Shown in pieces: positions 1 through 7,156 of a stretch of 21,842 bases of DNA. The position numbers and the translations under genes were made by a program. Source of the DNA: Phycisphaerales bacterium UBA6054 (GTDB lineage: Bacteria > Planctomycetota > Phycisphaerae > Phycisphaerales > UBA1924); the NCBI GenBank assembly GCA_002429045.1, contig DIYM01000133.1, positions 1 to 21,842 of the forward strand. The letters run 5' to 3'. The notes under the pieces are model-generated. The model searched no databases. It saw nothing but the letters and a program-made list of their open reading frames with translations, and was not told the origin of the DNA. Numbering within the stretch: the stretch's first letter is position 1; every line of letters starts with the position of its first letter.

Positions 1-1
1 G

Positions 2-289
2 GTGGGGGCGCAGTACGAGCCGGTGGAGGCGGAGGAATCGGTGCTGGTGGGGGAGGGCGTGATGCCCTGGCGCGATCTGCCGATGTGGACGGGGGCCGGT
101 GGGGCGAGCATGGTGCGGGTCCGGGCGGATCGGGCGTTCGAGGCCGGGCTCACGATGAGGACGCTGGGGGAGACGGCCCGGGACACGCTGGCGTGGGACC
201 GGCAGCGGGGGCTGCCCGAGTTGAAGGCGGGAATTTCTCGGGAGCGCGAGGCCGAGTTGCTGGGCGGGCCGCTGCGTGTAAGTTTGTAG
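2..289 (+). CDS. NAD-dependent epimerase/reductase family protein, C-terminal part (5' end outside window)
   Basis: The frame is open to the left edge, so this is the last ~95 residues of a longer gene; the GTG at base 2 is probably an internal Val. The visible sequence has the tail typical of extended short-chain dehydrogenase/reductase proteins annotated as NAD-dependent epimerases: a PW-x-LP-W segment (residues 22-29), then RAFEAGLTMRTL, TARDTLAWD and the closing SREREAELL. In this family the tail follows the Rossmann domain and helps form the substrate side. The NAD-binding GxxGxxG and the YxxxK catalytic pair would lie upstream and cannot be seen, so the substrate cannot be named. The family assignment rests on recognising the conserved tail and is fairly firm; the reaction is unknown. 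Confidence 0.7.
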   Translation: MGAQYEPVEAEESVLVGEGVMPWRDLPMWTGAGGASMVRVRADRAFEAGLTMRTLGETARDTLAWDRQRGLPELKAGISREREAELLGGPLRVSL

Positions 290-409
290 TTGGCAAATGT
301 TTAGCCTGCGAGGGCCGGTTGCGTGGCGGGGGCGGGGGGGTTTCGGGTCCGGAAAAGTCCTCATGCTTTGCTGGCGTGCGTGCAGAACGGGGGCATGTTG
401 TATACGGTG

Positions 410-448
410 GGTCAGGATCGGTGCTCGCTTCGGCGTGTGCCGTTGACC
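410..448 (+). other. Stem-loop with UUCG tetraloop in the non-coding stretch before the terminator
   Basis: The segment folds as GGTCA (410-414) pairing with TGACC (444-448), enclosing a ten-position stem (419-428 with 433-442) with one mismatch and two wobbles, capped by TTCG closed by C-G, the very stable tetraloop form. It lies between the reductase stop (289) and the terminator at 482-520. A TATAC box at 401-405 is the only promoter-like element and has no convincing -35. The hairpin may belong to the reductase 3' UTR or to a short RNA of about 110 nt. No known RNA family (SRP, 6S, tmRNA) was recognised. The remaining sequence between 290 and 410 shows no gene that I can support. Confidence 0.35.
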
Positions 449-481
449 GGCCTTGGCGATTGCCGGCTGGTCCAAAGACTA

Positions 482-520
482 AGAAGCACCCCGCATCGCT
501 TGCGGGGTGTTTCTGTTTTT
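482..520 (+). terminator. Bidirectional intrinsic terminator
   Basis: A 13-position stem (482-494 with 502-514, one G-T wobble) with a 7-nt loop is followed on the plus strand by GTTTTT (515-520). Read on the minus strand, the same hairpin is followed by a T-rich tail. It lies between the plus-strand reductase and the end of ppk1 (537), so it can serve both. Confidence 0.85.
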
Positions 521-536
521 GGGGTGGTGGGCGCGG

Positions 537-2714
537 CTAATCGGGTTCGACGACGGATCGCCGGGCGAGTCTCATGAGGGTGTCGAAGGTGCCGATGCGT
601 TCGGGGCTGTGCTCGGGTGCGTCGCTGGGCGGGCGGATGCGTTCTGAGTCGCCCTCGGAGTTGATGAGCCAGGCGTTGCGGCAGTCGCGGAGTTGTGCCT
701 CCAGGATCTCGGCGAGGTAGGCGCGGGCTTCGGGGTCGAGGATGGGCGTGATGGCTTCGACGCGGGCGGAGAGGTTGCGGTACATCCAGTCGGCGCTGCC
801 CATGTAGGACTCGAAGTCTTTGAGTGCGATGTTGCCGTTGGCGAAGCAGTAGATGCGTGAGTGTTCGAGGAATCGTCCGATGACGGAGATGAGGCGGATG
901 TTGTCGGACATGCCTGGCACGCCCGGGCGGAGGCAGCAGAAGCCGCGGACGATGAGATCGATGGTGACCCCCGCGGAGGATGCGCGGTAGAGGGCCTCGG
1001 TGATCATGCGGTCTTCGAGCGAGTTCATCTTGGCGATGATGCGTGCTGGTCTGCCGGCGCGGGCGTGATCGATTTCTCGGTCGATCATGGCGACGAACGC
1101 GTCACGCATGTGCATGGGCGCGACGAGCAGTCGGTCGTAGTCTTGTTCGGCGGTGTGTCCGGTGAGTGCGTTGAAGAGGCGGGTGCAGTCGCTGGTGATC
1201 TGCGGGTCGCAGGTCAGGAGCCCGAGATCGGTGTAGAGCTGGGCGGTCTTGGGGTGGTAGTTGCCGGTGCCGAGGTGGACGTAGGTGCGGATGCCCCATT
1301 GGCCGTCGAGGCGTTCCCTCCGGACGACGATGGAGCACTTGCAGTGGGTTTTGAGCCCGACGACGCCGTAGGCGACGTGGACGCCGGCTGATTCGAGTTG
1401 GCGTGCGAACGCGACGTTCTTTTCTTCATCGAAACGGGCGCGGAGTTCGACGAGGCAGGCGACCTGCTTGCCGTCTTCTGCGGCCTGGATCAGGTGGTCG
1501 ACGAACGGCGAGTCTTTGCTGGTTCGGTAGAGGGTTTGTTTGATCGCGAGCACGTCGGGGTCCTGGGCGGCCGCGGCGATGAAGCGTTCGACGGAGTCCG
1601 AGAACGACTCGTACGGGTGGTGGACCAGGATGTCGCGTTCGCGGATCTTCGAGAAGATGTCGGCGTCGGGGTCGGCGAGGGCGGGGGGGCGGACGGGGCG
1701 CCAGGGTGTGTCGAGGAGGTCGGGGCGGTCGATGGCTGCGATCTCGAACAGGTCGGCGTACGCCAGCGGGCCGGGTCGGACGTAGACGTCTTCGTCCTGG
1801 AGCTTGAGCTCGTCGAGCAGGAACGAGAGGATGCGTGGCGACGGGTTGGGCGCGACCTGGATGCGCAGCGCGCTGGCGAAGCGGCGCATGCGGAGTTCGG
1901 CCTCGACGTGCTCGAGCAGGTCTTCGACGTCTTCGTCGTCGAGGGCGACGGCTGCCGAGCGTGTGAGGCGGAAGGGGAGGATCTCGGCGATGCGCATGCC
2001 CGGGAAGAGGGCGTCGGCGTTGTTGAGGACGACTTCGTCGAGCTGGACGAACCGCTGGGGCTGGTCGGGCGTGGGCGCCGGGAGTTTTTTGCCGGCCCCG
2101 ATGGACTCGACGTTGACGTATTGCGGCAGGACATCGGGGATTTTGACGCGCGCGAAGCGGAGTTCGGGGTCTCCGGGTTTTTCGAGCAGGACGCCGAGGT
2201 TTTCGGAGAGGTTGGAGATGAACGGGAATCGGTGCCCCGGGTCAACGGCGAGCGGGGTGAGGACCGGGAAGACCTGGTCGCGGTACCAGCGGTCGAGTAC
2301 GTCGCGGTCGTCGTCGCCCAGCTCTGAGTAGGCGATGATCTCGATGCCCTGCTCTGCGAGTTCGGGGACGAGGGTGTTGGTCCAGCAGTCGGCGAGCGTT
2401 TCTTGTGCGGAGAGCACGATGTCGCGGCAGGACGCGAGGGTGGTGGCGGGGTCCATCTCGCCGGGGCGTGCGGGGGAGGCGAGGTTGCCGTGCATCGCGC
2501 GTTGTTTGAGCAGGCCGACGCGTTTCATGAAGAACTCGTCGGTGTTGTTGGCGTAGATCGCGAGGAACTTGACGCGTTCGAGCAGTGGCGTGCGATCGTC
2601 GAGGGCCTGCGCGAGCACCCGCCGGTTGAACTCGAGCCAAGACTGATCGCGGTTGAAGAACCGGGAGGGGTCGATGGGGGTGGTGTGGTCTGGTTGGTTG
2701 CTTGGGTCGGTCAT
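537..2714 (-). CDS. ppk1: Polyphosphate kinase 1
   Basis: PPK1 reversibly transfers the ATP gamma-phosphate onto polyphosphate (EC 2.7.4.1), usually at the membrane periphery, and supports phosphate storage and stress responses. The 725-aa length fits the family (about 690-730). The N-terminal domain opens with the family signature RDxSWLEFNxRVL (residues 22-34), followed by LAIYANNTDEFF. The phospho-accepting His is expected at H457 in KTHCK, matching the IHAK site of the E. coli enzyme, with the second conserved His at H480 in YVHLGTGNYH. Both catalytic phospholipase-D-like domains appear complete to the C terminus. The ATG at 2714 is placed by family alignment, as no clear Shine-Dalgarno precedes it. 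It is the last gene of a probable three-gene operon, 24 bases after the pterin enzyme, and ends at the terminator at 482-520. No exopolyphosphatase is nearby. Confidence 0.97.
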   Translation of the reverse strand: MTDPSNQPDHTTPIDPSRFFNRDQSWLEFNRRVLAQALDDRTPLLERVKFLAIYANNTDEFFMKRVGLLKQRAMHGNLASPARPGEMDPATTLASCRDIVLSAQETLADCWTNTLVPELAEQGIEIIAYSELGDDDRDVLDRWYRDQVFPVLTPLAVDPGHRFPFISNLSENLGVLLEKPGDPELRFARVKIPDVLPQYVNVESIGAGKKLPAPTPDQPQRFVQLDEVVLNNADALFPGMRIAEILPFRLTRSAAVALDDEDVEDLLEHVEAELRMRRFASALRIQVAPNPSPRILSFLLDELKLQDEDVYVRPGPLAYADLFEIAAIDRPDLLDTPWRPVRPPALADPDADIFSKIRERDILVHHPYESFSDSVERFIAAAAQDPDVLAIKQTLYRTSKDSPFVDHLIQAAEDGKQVACLVELRARFDEEKNVAFARQLESAGVHVAYGVVGLKTHCKCSIVVRRERLDGQWGIRTYVHLGTGNYHPKTAQLYTDLGLLTCDPQITSDCTRLFNALTGHTAEQDYDRLLVAPMHMRDAFVAMIDREIDHARAGRPARIIAKMNSLEDRMITEALYRASSAGVTIDLIVRGFCCLRPGVPGMSDNIRLISVIGRFLEHSRIYCFANGNIALKDFESYMGSADWMYRNLSARVEAITPILDPEARAYLAEILEAQLRDCRNAWLINSEGDSERIRPPSDAPEHSPERIGTFDTLMRLARRSVVEPD

Positions 2715-2738
2715 GGAAGGGATGGGTGGTATCGGCGG

Positions 2739-3113
2739 TCAGGGTCGGTAGATCGCGGCGCAGCCGGGCGACTCGGTGACTCGGACGGACTCGACGCGCG
2801 CGGACTCTGCCATCGCGGGGCCCAGCCGGTCGGTGAGCTCGTGTGCGATGTGTCTGGCGATCAGCTCGGCGGTCGGGTTGGTCTCGTCGAAGGGGGGGGT
2901 CGCGTTGAGGTCGTTGTTGTGGAAAGGGTCGAGGATGTCGACCAGCACGCTGTGCACGGTGTGGAAGTCGCAGAGGAGCCCGTCGTCGTCCAGGGTGGGC
3001 CCGGTCAGCAGGACGGTGACGTGCCAGTTGTGCCCGTGGACGGGCTCGCGGTTGCCGGCGATGACGATGGCGTGTGCGGCGGCGAACTCGTGGGTGATCT
3101 CGACGGTGTACAT
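2739..3113 (-). CDS. PTPS/QueD-fold pterin enzyme, PTPS-III-like (ExxHGH motif)
   Basis: This is a 124-aa member of the 6-pyruvoyltetrahydropterin synthase / 6-carboxytetrahydropterin synthase family (COG0720). The Zn ligands are visible as H14, H26 and H28 (the latter two in HGHNW), followed by the family motif PTAELIARHI and a C-terminal VTESPG with the conserved Glu. In QueD a catalytic Cys sits four residues before HGH; here that position is Arg22, and Glu23 gives E-P-V-H-G-H. ExxHGH is the reported signature of PTPS-III, which cleaves dihydroneopterin to 6-hydroxymethyl-dihydropterin and can replace FolB in folate synthesis. That role is inferred. The frame is open to 3152, but the ATG at 3113 begins exactly at the conserved MYTVEITHEF, so I chose it. 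Automatic annotation would probably say queD. It is flanked in the operon by a small membrane protein and ppk1. Confidence 0.88.
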   Translation of the reverse strand: MYTVEITHEFAAAHAIVIAGNREPVHGHNWHVTVLLTGPTLDDDGLLCDFHTVHSVLVDILDPFHNNDLNATPPFDETNPTAELIARHIAHELTDRLGPAMAESARVESVRVTESPGCAAIYRP

Positions 3114-3151
3114 GGGGGATGTTAGGGGGAGAAGGGATCGGGGATCAGCCA

Positions 3152-3412
3152 TCAGGGGCTCGGGGTTGTGGGCTCGGATGGGGGTTGTGTGAAGACGGCG
3201 AAGCTGCGGGCGGCCATGGCGAGGATGATGGCGTTGGCGACGATGCCGCCGGCGGAGTCGACCTTGATGTTGAAGGCGATCCAGAAGGCGCTGGCGAGGG
3301 CGGCGAGGACGAAGCCGTCGCGGTGGTGCTTGCCGAGGCGGTACATGGACAGGAACATGAAGACGGCGGCGGCCCAGTCCAGGCCCCAGTGCTTGAAGAA
3401 GAAGTCGTGCAT
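3152..3412 (-). CDS. Small three-helix membrane protein, PnuC-half-like
   Basis: This 86-aa protein has three predicted membrane segments (about residues 12-26, 33-49 and 54-74), a basic loop KHHRDG between the first two, and a Pro/Ser-rich tail. The pattern DGF-x5-ASAFWIAFNI resembles short relatives of the PnuC nicotinamide riboside transporter family, in which a GFxxWxxSNxxWIxYN segment recurs, but at this length it would be a half-transporter at most, so no substrate can be assigned. It begins a probable minus-strand operon, 38 bases ahead of the pterin enzyme. No Shine-Dalgarno is evident before the ATG. The gene diverges from the phosphohexomutase at 3481, leaving 68 bases for both promoters; I could not pick a convincing -35/-10 pair there. 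Confidence 0.7.
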   Translation of the reverse strand: MHDFFFKHWGLDWAAAVFMFLSMYRLGKHHRDGFVLAALASAFWIAFNIKVDSAGGIVANAIILAMAARSFAVFTQPPSEPTTPSP

Positions 3413-3480
3413 GGCGGGAGCCTAGGTTTGGGCTCGGCCGATAGAGGCTGGGTCGGCGTGGTGCCGGTTTGGAGCGATGG

Positions 3481-5043
3481 ATGAGCGATGCGCCGTTGAT
3501 TCTGGGTGTGAGCGGGCTGCGTGGGATCGTGGGGGAGAGCCTGACGCCGGAGGTGGCGGTGCGGTACGCGGGGGCGTTCGGGACGTGGCTGCAAGAGAAG
3601 ATTAAAGACAGGCAACCTTATGTCTTGGTCGCGCAGGATGGACGCGCGGGGGGTGAGGCGGTCTACACGGCGGTCATCAGCGGGCTGCTGGCTACGGGTT
3701 GCCGAGTGCGTCGACTTAGCACAGCGATGACGCCCACGGTGGGGATGCAGTGCGATTTCGTCAGAGCGGATGCGGCGATGATCACCACGGCGAGTCACAA
3801 CCCACAGGAATGGAACGGGGTGAAGATGCTGGTGCGTGAGGCCAGTTGGGCAGACCCGGACGCCGATGGGCGTGGCATTGTCGATCAGACTGAAAGCGAT
3901 GCATGCGCACCGGGGATCGCGATGGCGAGCGAGATCATCGATCGATTCCAGTCGGGGCGGATCGCGTGGTGGGGCGGCGCGGATTGCAATGAATCGACCG
4001 TCGATGATGATGTGGAAGATCCGCACTGTCTGCGTGTGTTGGATGCGTCTGGTGCGGCGATGGGTGCCGACGATGGTCAGTTCTGGGAATGGTTTGGGGA
4101 GCGGCTGTCACCTCGGATCGTCGTTGATTCTGTCAACGCCAGCGGCGGTTGGCCAGCCCGTGTGTTCTTTGAGGATACACCTTGCCAGTTGATCAGTTTG
4201 CACGGGGAGGGTTCTGGTATCTTCCCACACACACCCGAGCCGACAAAGGACAACCTCTCGGGCGAGGGCGGGTTGTGCGACGCGGTGCCGGGGTTGAAGG
4301 CGGATGTCGGGTTCGCGCAGGATCCGGACGCGGATCGGTTGGCGATCGTGGACGAGTTGGGCAACTACATCGGCGAGGAGTACACGCTGGTGCTGTGCGC
4401 GGCGGCGTTGATGGAGGGGCGGACGGCCCGCGGTGCGTCTGAATCCGGGAACGGCAGGCCGGTGTTTGTGGTGAACCTGTCGACGTCTCGGATGATCGAT
4501 GACGTGGCGGCGCACTACGGGGCCGAGGTGGTGCGGACGGCGGTGGGGGAAGCGAATGTTGTTGAGCGGATGAAAGCGCTGACGGCCGCGGGTCGCGACG
4601 TGGTGATGGGGGGCGAGGGCAACGGGGGGGTGATCTGGGCCGAGGTGACGTACGTGCGTGATTCGCTGTCGGCGATGGCGCTGACGCTGTCGCTGATGGC
4701 GCGGACGGGCAAGTCGGTGTCGGAGTTGGTGAAGATGGTGGACGCGATGGGGCCCGGGAGGGCGGGATACTCGATCATCAAGAAAAAAGCGGCGCTTTCG
4801 AGCAAGGCGGACGCGGTGCCGGTGGTGGAGCATCTGGCGGCGGTGTTCGGCGGGGACTCTGAGGCTCGGGTGGACACGCAGGACGGGGTCCGGGTGGACT
4901 GGGACGCCAGGGGCGTGTGGGCCCACGTGCGGGCGAGCAACACGGAGCCGATCATGCGGGTGATCGTGGAGGCGCCGACGGGGGCGATGGCCGAGGAAAC
5001 GGCGGCGATGGTGGAGGCGCGGATCGCGGAGATCCGGTCTTGA
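3481..5043 (+). CDS. glmM: Phosphohexomutase (phosphoglucosamine/phosphomannomutase type)
   Basis: An alpha-D-phosphohexomutase that would interconvert hexose 6- and 1-phosphates, most likely glucosamine phosphate for the UDP-GlcNAc pathway, or mannose/glucose phosphate. Four active-site loops are present: TTASHNP with the phosphoserine at about S105, the metal loop DPDADR (281-286), the sugar-binding loop GGEGNGG (377-383) and the phosphate loop RASNTEP (484-490). GGExNGG is the form usual in archaeal-type GlmM/ManB enzymes rather than the E. coli GlmM form, so the substrate is uncertain. The ATG at 3481 is preferred over the upstream in-frame TTG at 3469 because GGAG (3471-3474) is correctly spaced. 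At 520 aa it is about 70 longer than typical GlmM, with an acidic, Trp-containing insertion after the phosphoserine loop (about residues 120-205). A divergent operon lies upstream and a small unrelated gene follows. Confidence 0.88.
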   Translation: MSDAPLILGVSGLRGIVGESLTPEVAVRYAGAFGTWLQEKIKDRQPYVLVAQDGRAGGEAVYTAVISGLLATGCRVRRLSTAMTPTVGMQCDFVRADAAMITTASHNPQEWNGVKMLVREASWADPDADGRGIVDQTESDACAPGIAMASEIIDRFQSGRIAWWGGADCNESTVDDDVEDPHCLRVLDASGAAMGADDGQFWEWFGERLSPRIVVDSVNASGGWPARVFFEDTPCQLISLHGEGSGIFPHTPEPTKDNLSGEGGLCDAVPGLKADVGFAQDPDADRLAIVDELGNYIGEEYTLVLCAAALMEGRTARGASESGNGRPVFVVNLSTSRMIDDVAAHYGAEVVRTAVGEANVVERMKALTAAGRDVVMGGEGNGGVIWAEVTYVRDSLSAMALTLSLMARTGKSVSELVKMVDAMGPGRAGYSIIKKKAALSSKADAVPVVEHLAAVFGGDSEARVDTQDGVRVDWDARGVWAHVRASNTEPIMRVIVEAPTGAMAEETAAMVEARIAEIRS

Positions 5044-5082
5044 TCGGTTCGGTCTTGGTCGGTCCGGTCGCGGCGGCTGGGC

Positions 5083-5089
5083 TTATACT
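5083..5089 (+). promoter_or_regulatory. Possible -10 element (TTATACT) for the small gene at 5099
   Basis: TTATACT stands out in otherwise very GC-rich sequence and lies 9 bases before the ATG at 5099. If used, transcription would start at about 5095-5097 and the mRNA would be leaderless or nearly so. A TTGGTC at 5055-5060 is the best -35 but is 23 bases away, too far for a standard sigma-70 promoter. Confidence 0.35.
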
Positions 5090-5098
5090 GGGGGTGAT

Positions 5099-5353
5099 AT
5101 GACCAGCCAGGTGAGCAGCTATCAGATCGGTGAGCGGGTGCGGGTGACGCAGCAGATCCCGCGTGGGCGTGAGACGACCTCGACGGCGTTCGAGGGGGTG
5201 ATCGTTCGTGCCGGGCAGCAGAAGACGGGTTCTTGGTTTGCGCACAGCAAGGACAAGAAGCTGTGGCTGGACCGGTTGGAGCTGAAGCTCGACGACGGCG
5301 AGTTGGTGACGGTGAACCTGGACCAGTTCTCGCGGGTCGAGCCGGTCGGTTGA
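5099..5353 (+). CDS. Small beta-rich conserved hypothetical protein
   Basis: This 84-aa soluble protein has no signal peptide or membrane segment. Alternating hydrophobic stretches (RVRVTQQI, FEGVIVRAGQQ, LWLDRLELKL, ELVTVNLDQFSRVE) suggest a small SH3-like beta barrel. A basic tract, HSKDKKLWLDR, sits in the middle and could contact nucleic acid, although nothing proves this. I recognise the general type from planctomycete genomes but know no function. It stands alone between the phosphohexomutase, 55 bases upstream, and a strong terminator about 20 bases downstream. With its own -10-like box this suggests a monocistronic unit. GGGGGTGAT just before the ATG could act as a ribosome-binding site if the transcript starts upstream. 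Confidence 0.75.
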   Translation: MTSQVSSYQIGERVRVTQQIPRGRETTSTAFEGVIVRAGQQKTGSWFAHSKDKKLWLDRLELKLDDGELVTVNLDQFSRVEPVG

Positions 5354-5374
5354 GTTGAAGGGTCTTCGAATCTG

Positions 5375-5409
5375 AACGCCGATCCGCCCGGTGCGGATCG
5401 GCGTTCTTT
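5375..5409 (+). terminator. Intrinsic terminator after the small gene
   Basis: A perfect 12-bp stem (5375-5386 with 5394-5405) with a 7-nt loop is followed by CTTT. The T tract is short, but the stem is strong and lies about 20 bases after the stop at 5353. It separates the housekeeping genes from the capsid cassette. Confidence 0.8.
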
Positions 5410-5410
5410 G

Positions 5411-5620
5411 TGCGTGCGTGGCGTGATGTGTGCGCACAGCCGGGCGGCGTGGGGCGGTTCGGCTTCGGGGATCCGAGATTTTTTTAGTCCGTTTGGTGAC
5501 GGTGTTTGCGCGTCCTGCGGGTGAGGGCGTGGCGGGTTGTGTGCGCGCGCGTGGGTCCGGGGTCGGGGCTTGGTGAGGCGTGTGACAAGTCATGCACGCC
5601 GGGATGAGGAGGAGGGACCG
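5411..5620 (+). promoter_or_regulatory. Leader region of the capsid cassette (no gene seen)
   Basis: This stretch of about 210 bases lies between the terminator and the first cassette gene. It holds a run of seven T at 5479-5485 after a weak GC-rich hairpin, a GT/GC-rich tract (5515-5580) and, at its end, AGGAGGAGGG (5607-5616), a strong ribosome-binding site for the ATG at 5621. An open frame runs in from 5537, but the strong site and conserved start favour 5621. The cassette promoter presumably lies here; I could not identify a convincing -35/-10 pair, tRNA or attachment repeat. Confidence 0.4.
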
Positions 5621-6340
5621 ATGGCCGACCGGCTCGAGCGGAAGAACGCGGGCGCTGACCCAGTCTGGGAGATGGCATCGCTGGCGATCAGCGATCACCG
5701 GGGGCGATTGCTCCCGGAGTACGAGAAGATGTGGGCGTACTACCGCAATCCGCTCGAGCTGGCCGGCACGTCGGGCGGCGCGTATGGCGTGGCGACGGGT
5801 TCCGGGCCCGGCGGCTGGTACCGCCAGGGGCAGGAGGCCGGGTTGCCGACGCGGATCAAGGGGCGCGGGCACAGGGCGTCTGTGGCGTCGGACGGGCGTC
5901 GTGAGGTGGTGATCGAGAACGATATCGGCTGGCGTGTGCAGACGATGGTGGATTTCATGTTCGGTCGGCCGGTGCGTTTCGAGTCGCTGGCTTCGGACGA
6001 GGAGACGCGTGAGCTTGTCGAGGGCGTGCTCGAGCGGGTCTGGGAGGCGTCGGGCGGGATCGCGTTGATGCAGGACATGGCGCTGCTGGGCCACGTCTTC
6101 GGGCACGTGGACCTGCTGCTGCGGGTGGATGAGAGCAAGCTGGAGGGCCCGGTCGGCGAGGCTGCGGACGCGTTCCGGATCGAGCCGGTGGACCCGAGGC
6201 GTGGGGTCGCGATGGTGTCGGGGGAGGACTATCGCGATCTCGATGGGTACGCGGTGCACGCGGACCGGGAGGTCGCGGCGCGGGGCGTGCGTCCCGGCCG
6301 GCGCGTTTGTTGGGTGGTCGCGGGGCGCGGGACCGGGTAG
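5621..6340 (+). CDS. Phage portal protein, N-terminal part (SPP1 gp6-like; frameshifted)
   Basis: Portal proteins form the dodecameric ring at one capsid vertex through which DNA passes and on which the capsid assembles. This 239-aa frame reads like the first half of an SPP1 gp6/DUF935-like portal: an N-terminal helix with YEKMWAYYRNP (about 28-42), then NDIGWRVQTMVDFMFGRPVRF (about 100-120, the usual N-x-x-x-x-V-x-x-x-x-x-F-G-x-P-V pattern), MALLGHVFGHVDLLLRV and IEPVDPRRGV. It stops at 6338-6340 after an Arg/Gly-rich stretch unlike a portal, while the remainder continues in another frame from about 6307. Together the two parts span about 500 codons, the usual portal size. An AGGAGGAGGG ribosome-binding site precedes the ATG. 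The first cassette gene seen is the portal; no terminase precedes it. Confidence 0.75.
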   Translation: MADRLERKNAGADPVWEMASLAISDHRGRLLPEYEKMWAYYRNPLELAGTSGGAYGVATGSGPGGWYRQGQEAGLPTRIKGRGHRASVASDGRREVVIENDIGWRVQTMVDFMFGRPVRFESLASDEETRELVEGVLERVWEASGGIALMQDMALLGHVFGHVDLLLRVDESKLEGPVGEAADAFRIEPVDPRRGVAMVSGEDYRDLDGYAVHADREVAARGVRPGRRVCWVVAGRGTG

Positions 6341-7122
6341 GTGTGCGGGCGAGGCGGGCCTCGGTGAGTGAGGTGTTCGTGCCGGGTGAGCGGCTGGTCT
6401 ACCGCGACGGCGTGCTGGCGTTCCGTGAGTCGTGGGGTGTGCTGGGCGATGTGGTGCCGATCGCGCACGTGCAGAACGTGAGCCAGCCGTTCGAGTATGG
6501 GGGGATCGGCGAGGTGGAGCCGCTCGTGGGTTTGCAGGACGAGTTGAACACGCGGCTGAGCGATCGGGCGAACCGGGTCACGCTTCAGTCGTTCCGGATG
6601 TACTTGGCGAAGGGTGTGGAGTCGTTCGATGCGGCGAGTGTCGGGCCGGGGATGGTGTGGAGCACGAACAATCCGGACGCGTCGATCAGCGCGTTCGGCG
6701 GGGATCTGTCCAACCCGGGCGAGGAATCGCACATCGGTGAGATCCGGGAGGCGATGGACAAGGTGAGCGGGGTGCCGCCCGTCGCCGGCGGTGTGGTGCG
6801 GGCGAAGATCGGGAATCTGTCGAGCGCGAACGCGTTGCGTGTGACGCTGATGGGGCTGATCGCGAAGACGGAGCGGAAGCGTGTGACCTACGGGCGCGGG
6901 ATGGAGCGGATCGGTTCGCTGATCCTGCGGGCGCTCGACGAGGCCGGGGTCGCCCGGGTTCCGGTCGGCGAGCGTGGCGTGCGTTCGGTGTGGCCTGGGT
7001 ACGCGTTCGAGAGCGAGTCGGATTGTCTCGATGCCGCGGCCCAGAAGCGTGACCTGGGTGTGGACGAGACGCGTGTGCTCGGGGAGTTGGGGTACGGCGA
7101 GGCCGACCCCGGCGTGGTTTGA
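6307..7122 (+). CDS. Phage portal protein, C-terminal part (frame -1 relative to the first half)
   Basis: This frame continues the portal. VFVPGERLVYRDGVL is followed by VVPIAHVQNVSQPFEYGGIGEVEPLVGLQDELN, matching the portal pattern VPIVEFxN...GxSDLExLxxLxDxxN, then LSDRANRVT and the long helical stem/crown region. The boundaries are uncertain because the first codon at 6307 is only an open-frame TTG; an internal GTG at 6364 follows a purine-rich GGCGAGGCGGG and could allow re-initiation. Residues before about 6360 may be non-native. A loss of one base, or a -1 ribosomal shift between about 6270 and 6340, would join the two halves. It ends 34 bases before the scaffold-like gene. The function is firm only for the joined protein. 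Confidence 0.7.
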   Translation: MLGGRGARDRVGVRARRASVSEVFVPGERLVYRDGVLAFRESWGVLGDVVPIAHVQNVSQPFEYGGIGEVEPLVGLQDELNTRLSDRANRVTLQSFRMYLAKGVESFDAASVGPGMVWSTNNPDASISAFGGDLSNPGEESHIGEIREAMDKVSGVPPVAGGVVRAKIGNLSSANALRVTLMGLIAKTERKRVTYGRGMERIGSLILRALDEAGVARVPVGERGVRSVWPGYAFESESDCLDAAAQKRDLGVDETRVLGELGYGEADPGVV

Positions 7123-7156
7123 CGGGGTTTGGTTTCGGTGAGGAAGGGATGTTGTG

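Noticed and set aside
290..410. SRP RNA, 6S RNA or tmRNA in the gap after the reductase
   Set aside because: The conserved SRP apical loop, the tmRNA acceptor end and a 6S-like bubble were looked for and not found.
1398..2327. Open plus-strand frame of 309 codons inside ppk1
   Set aside because: It is antisense to conserved PPK1 sequence and Asp/Val/Gly-rich; no independent support.
5473..5490. T7 run as a second terminator before the capsid cassette
   Set aside because: The hairpin before the T run has only about four to five pairs with weak closure, too weak to claim.
6305..6340. Programmed -1 frameshift signal in the portal overlap
   Set aside because: No X-XXY-YYZ heptamer was found in the overlap in the right phase; a base loss or error is the simpler reading, so I list only the frame change.
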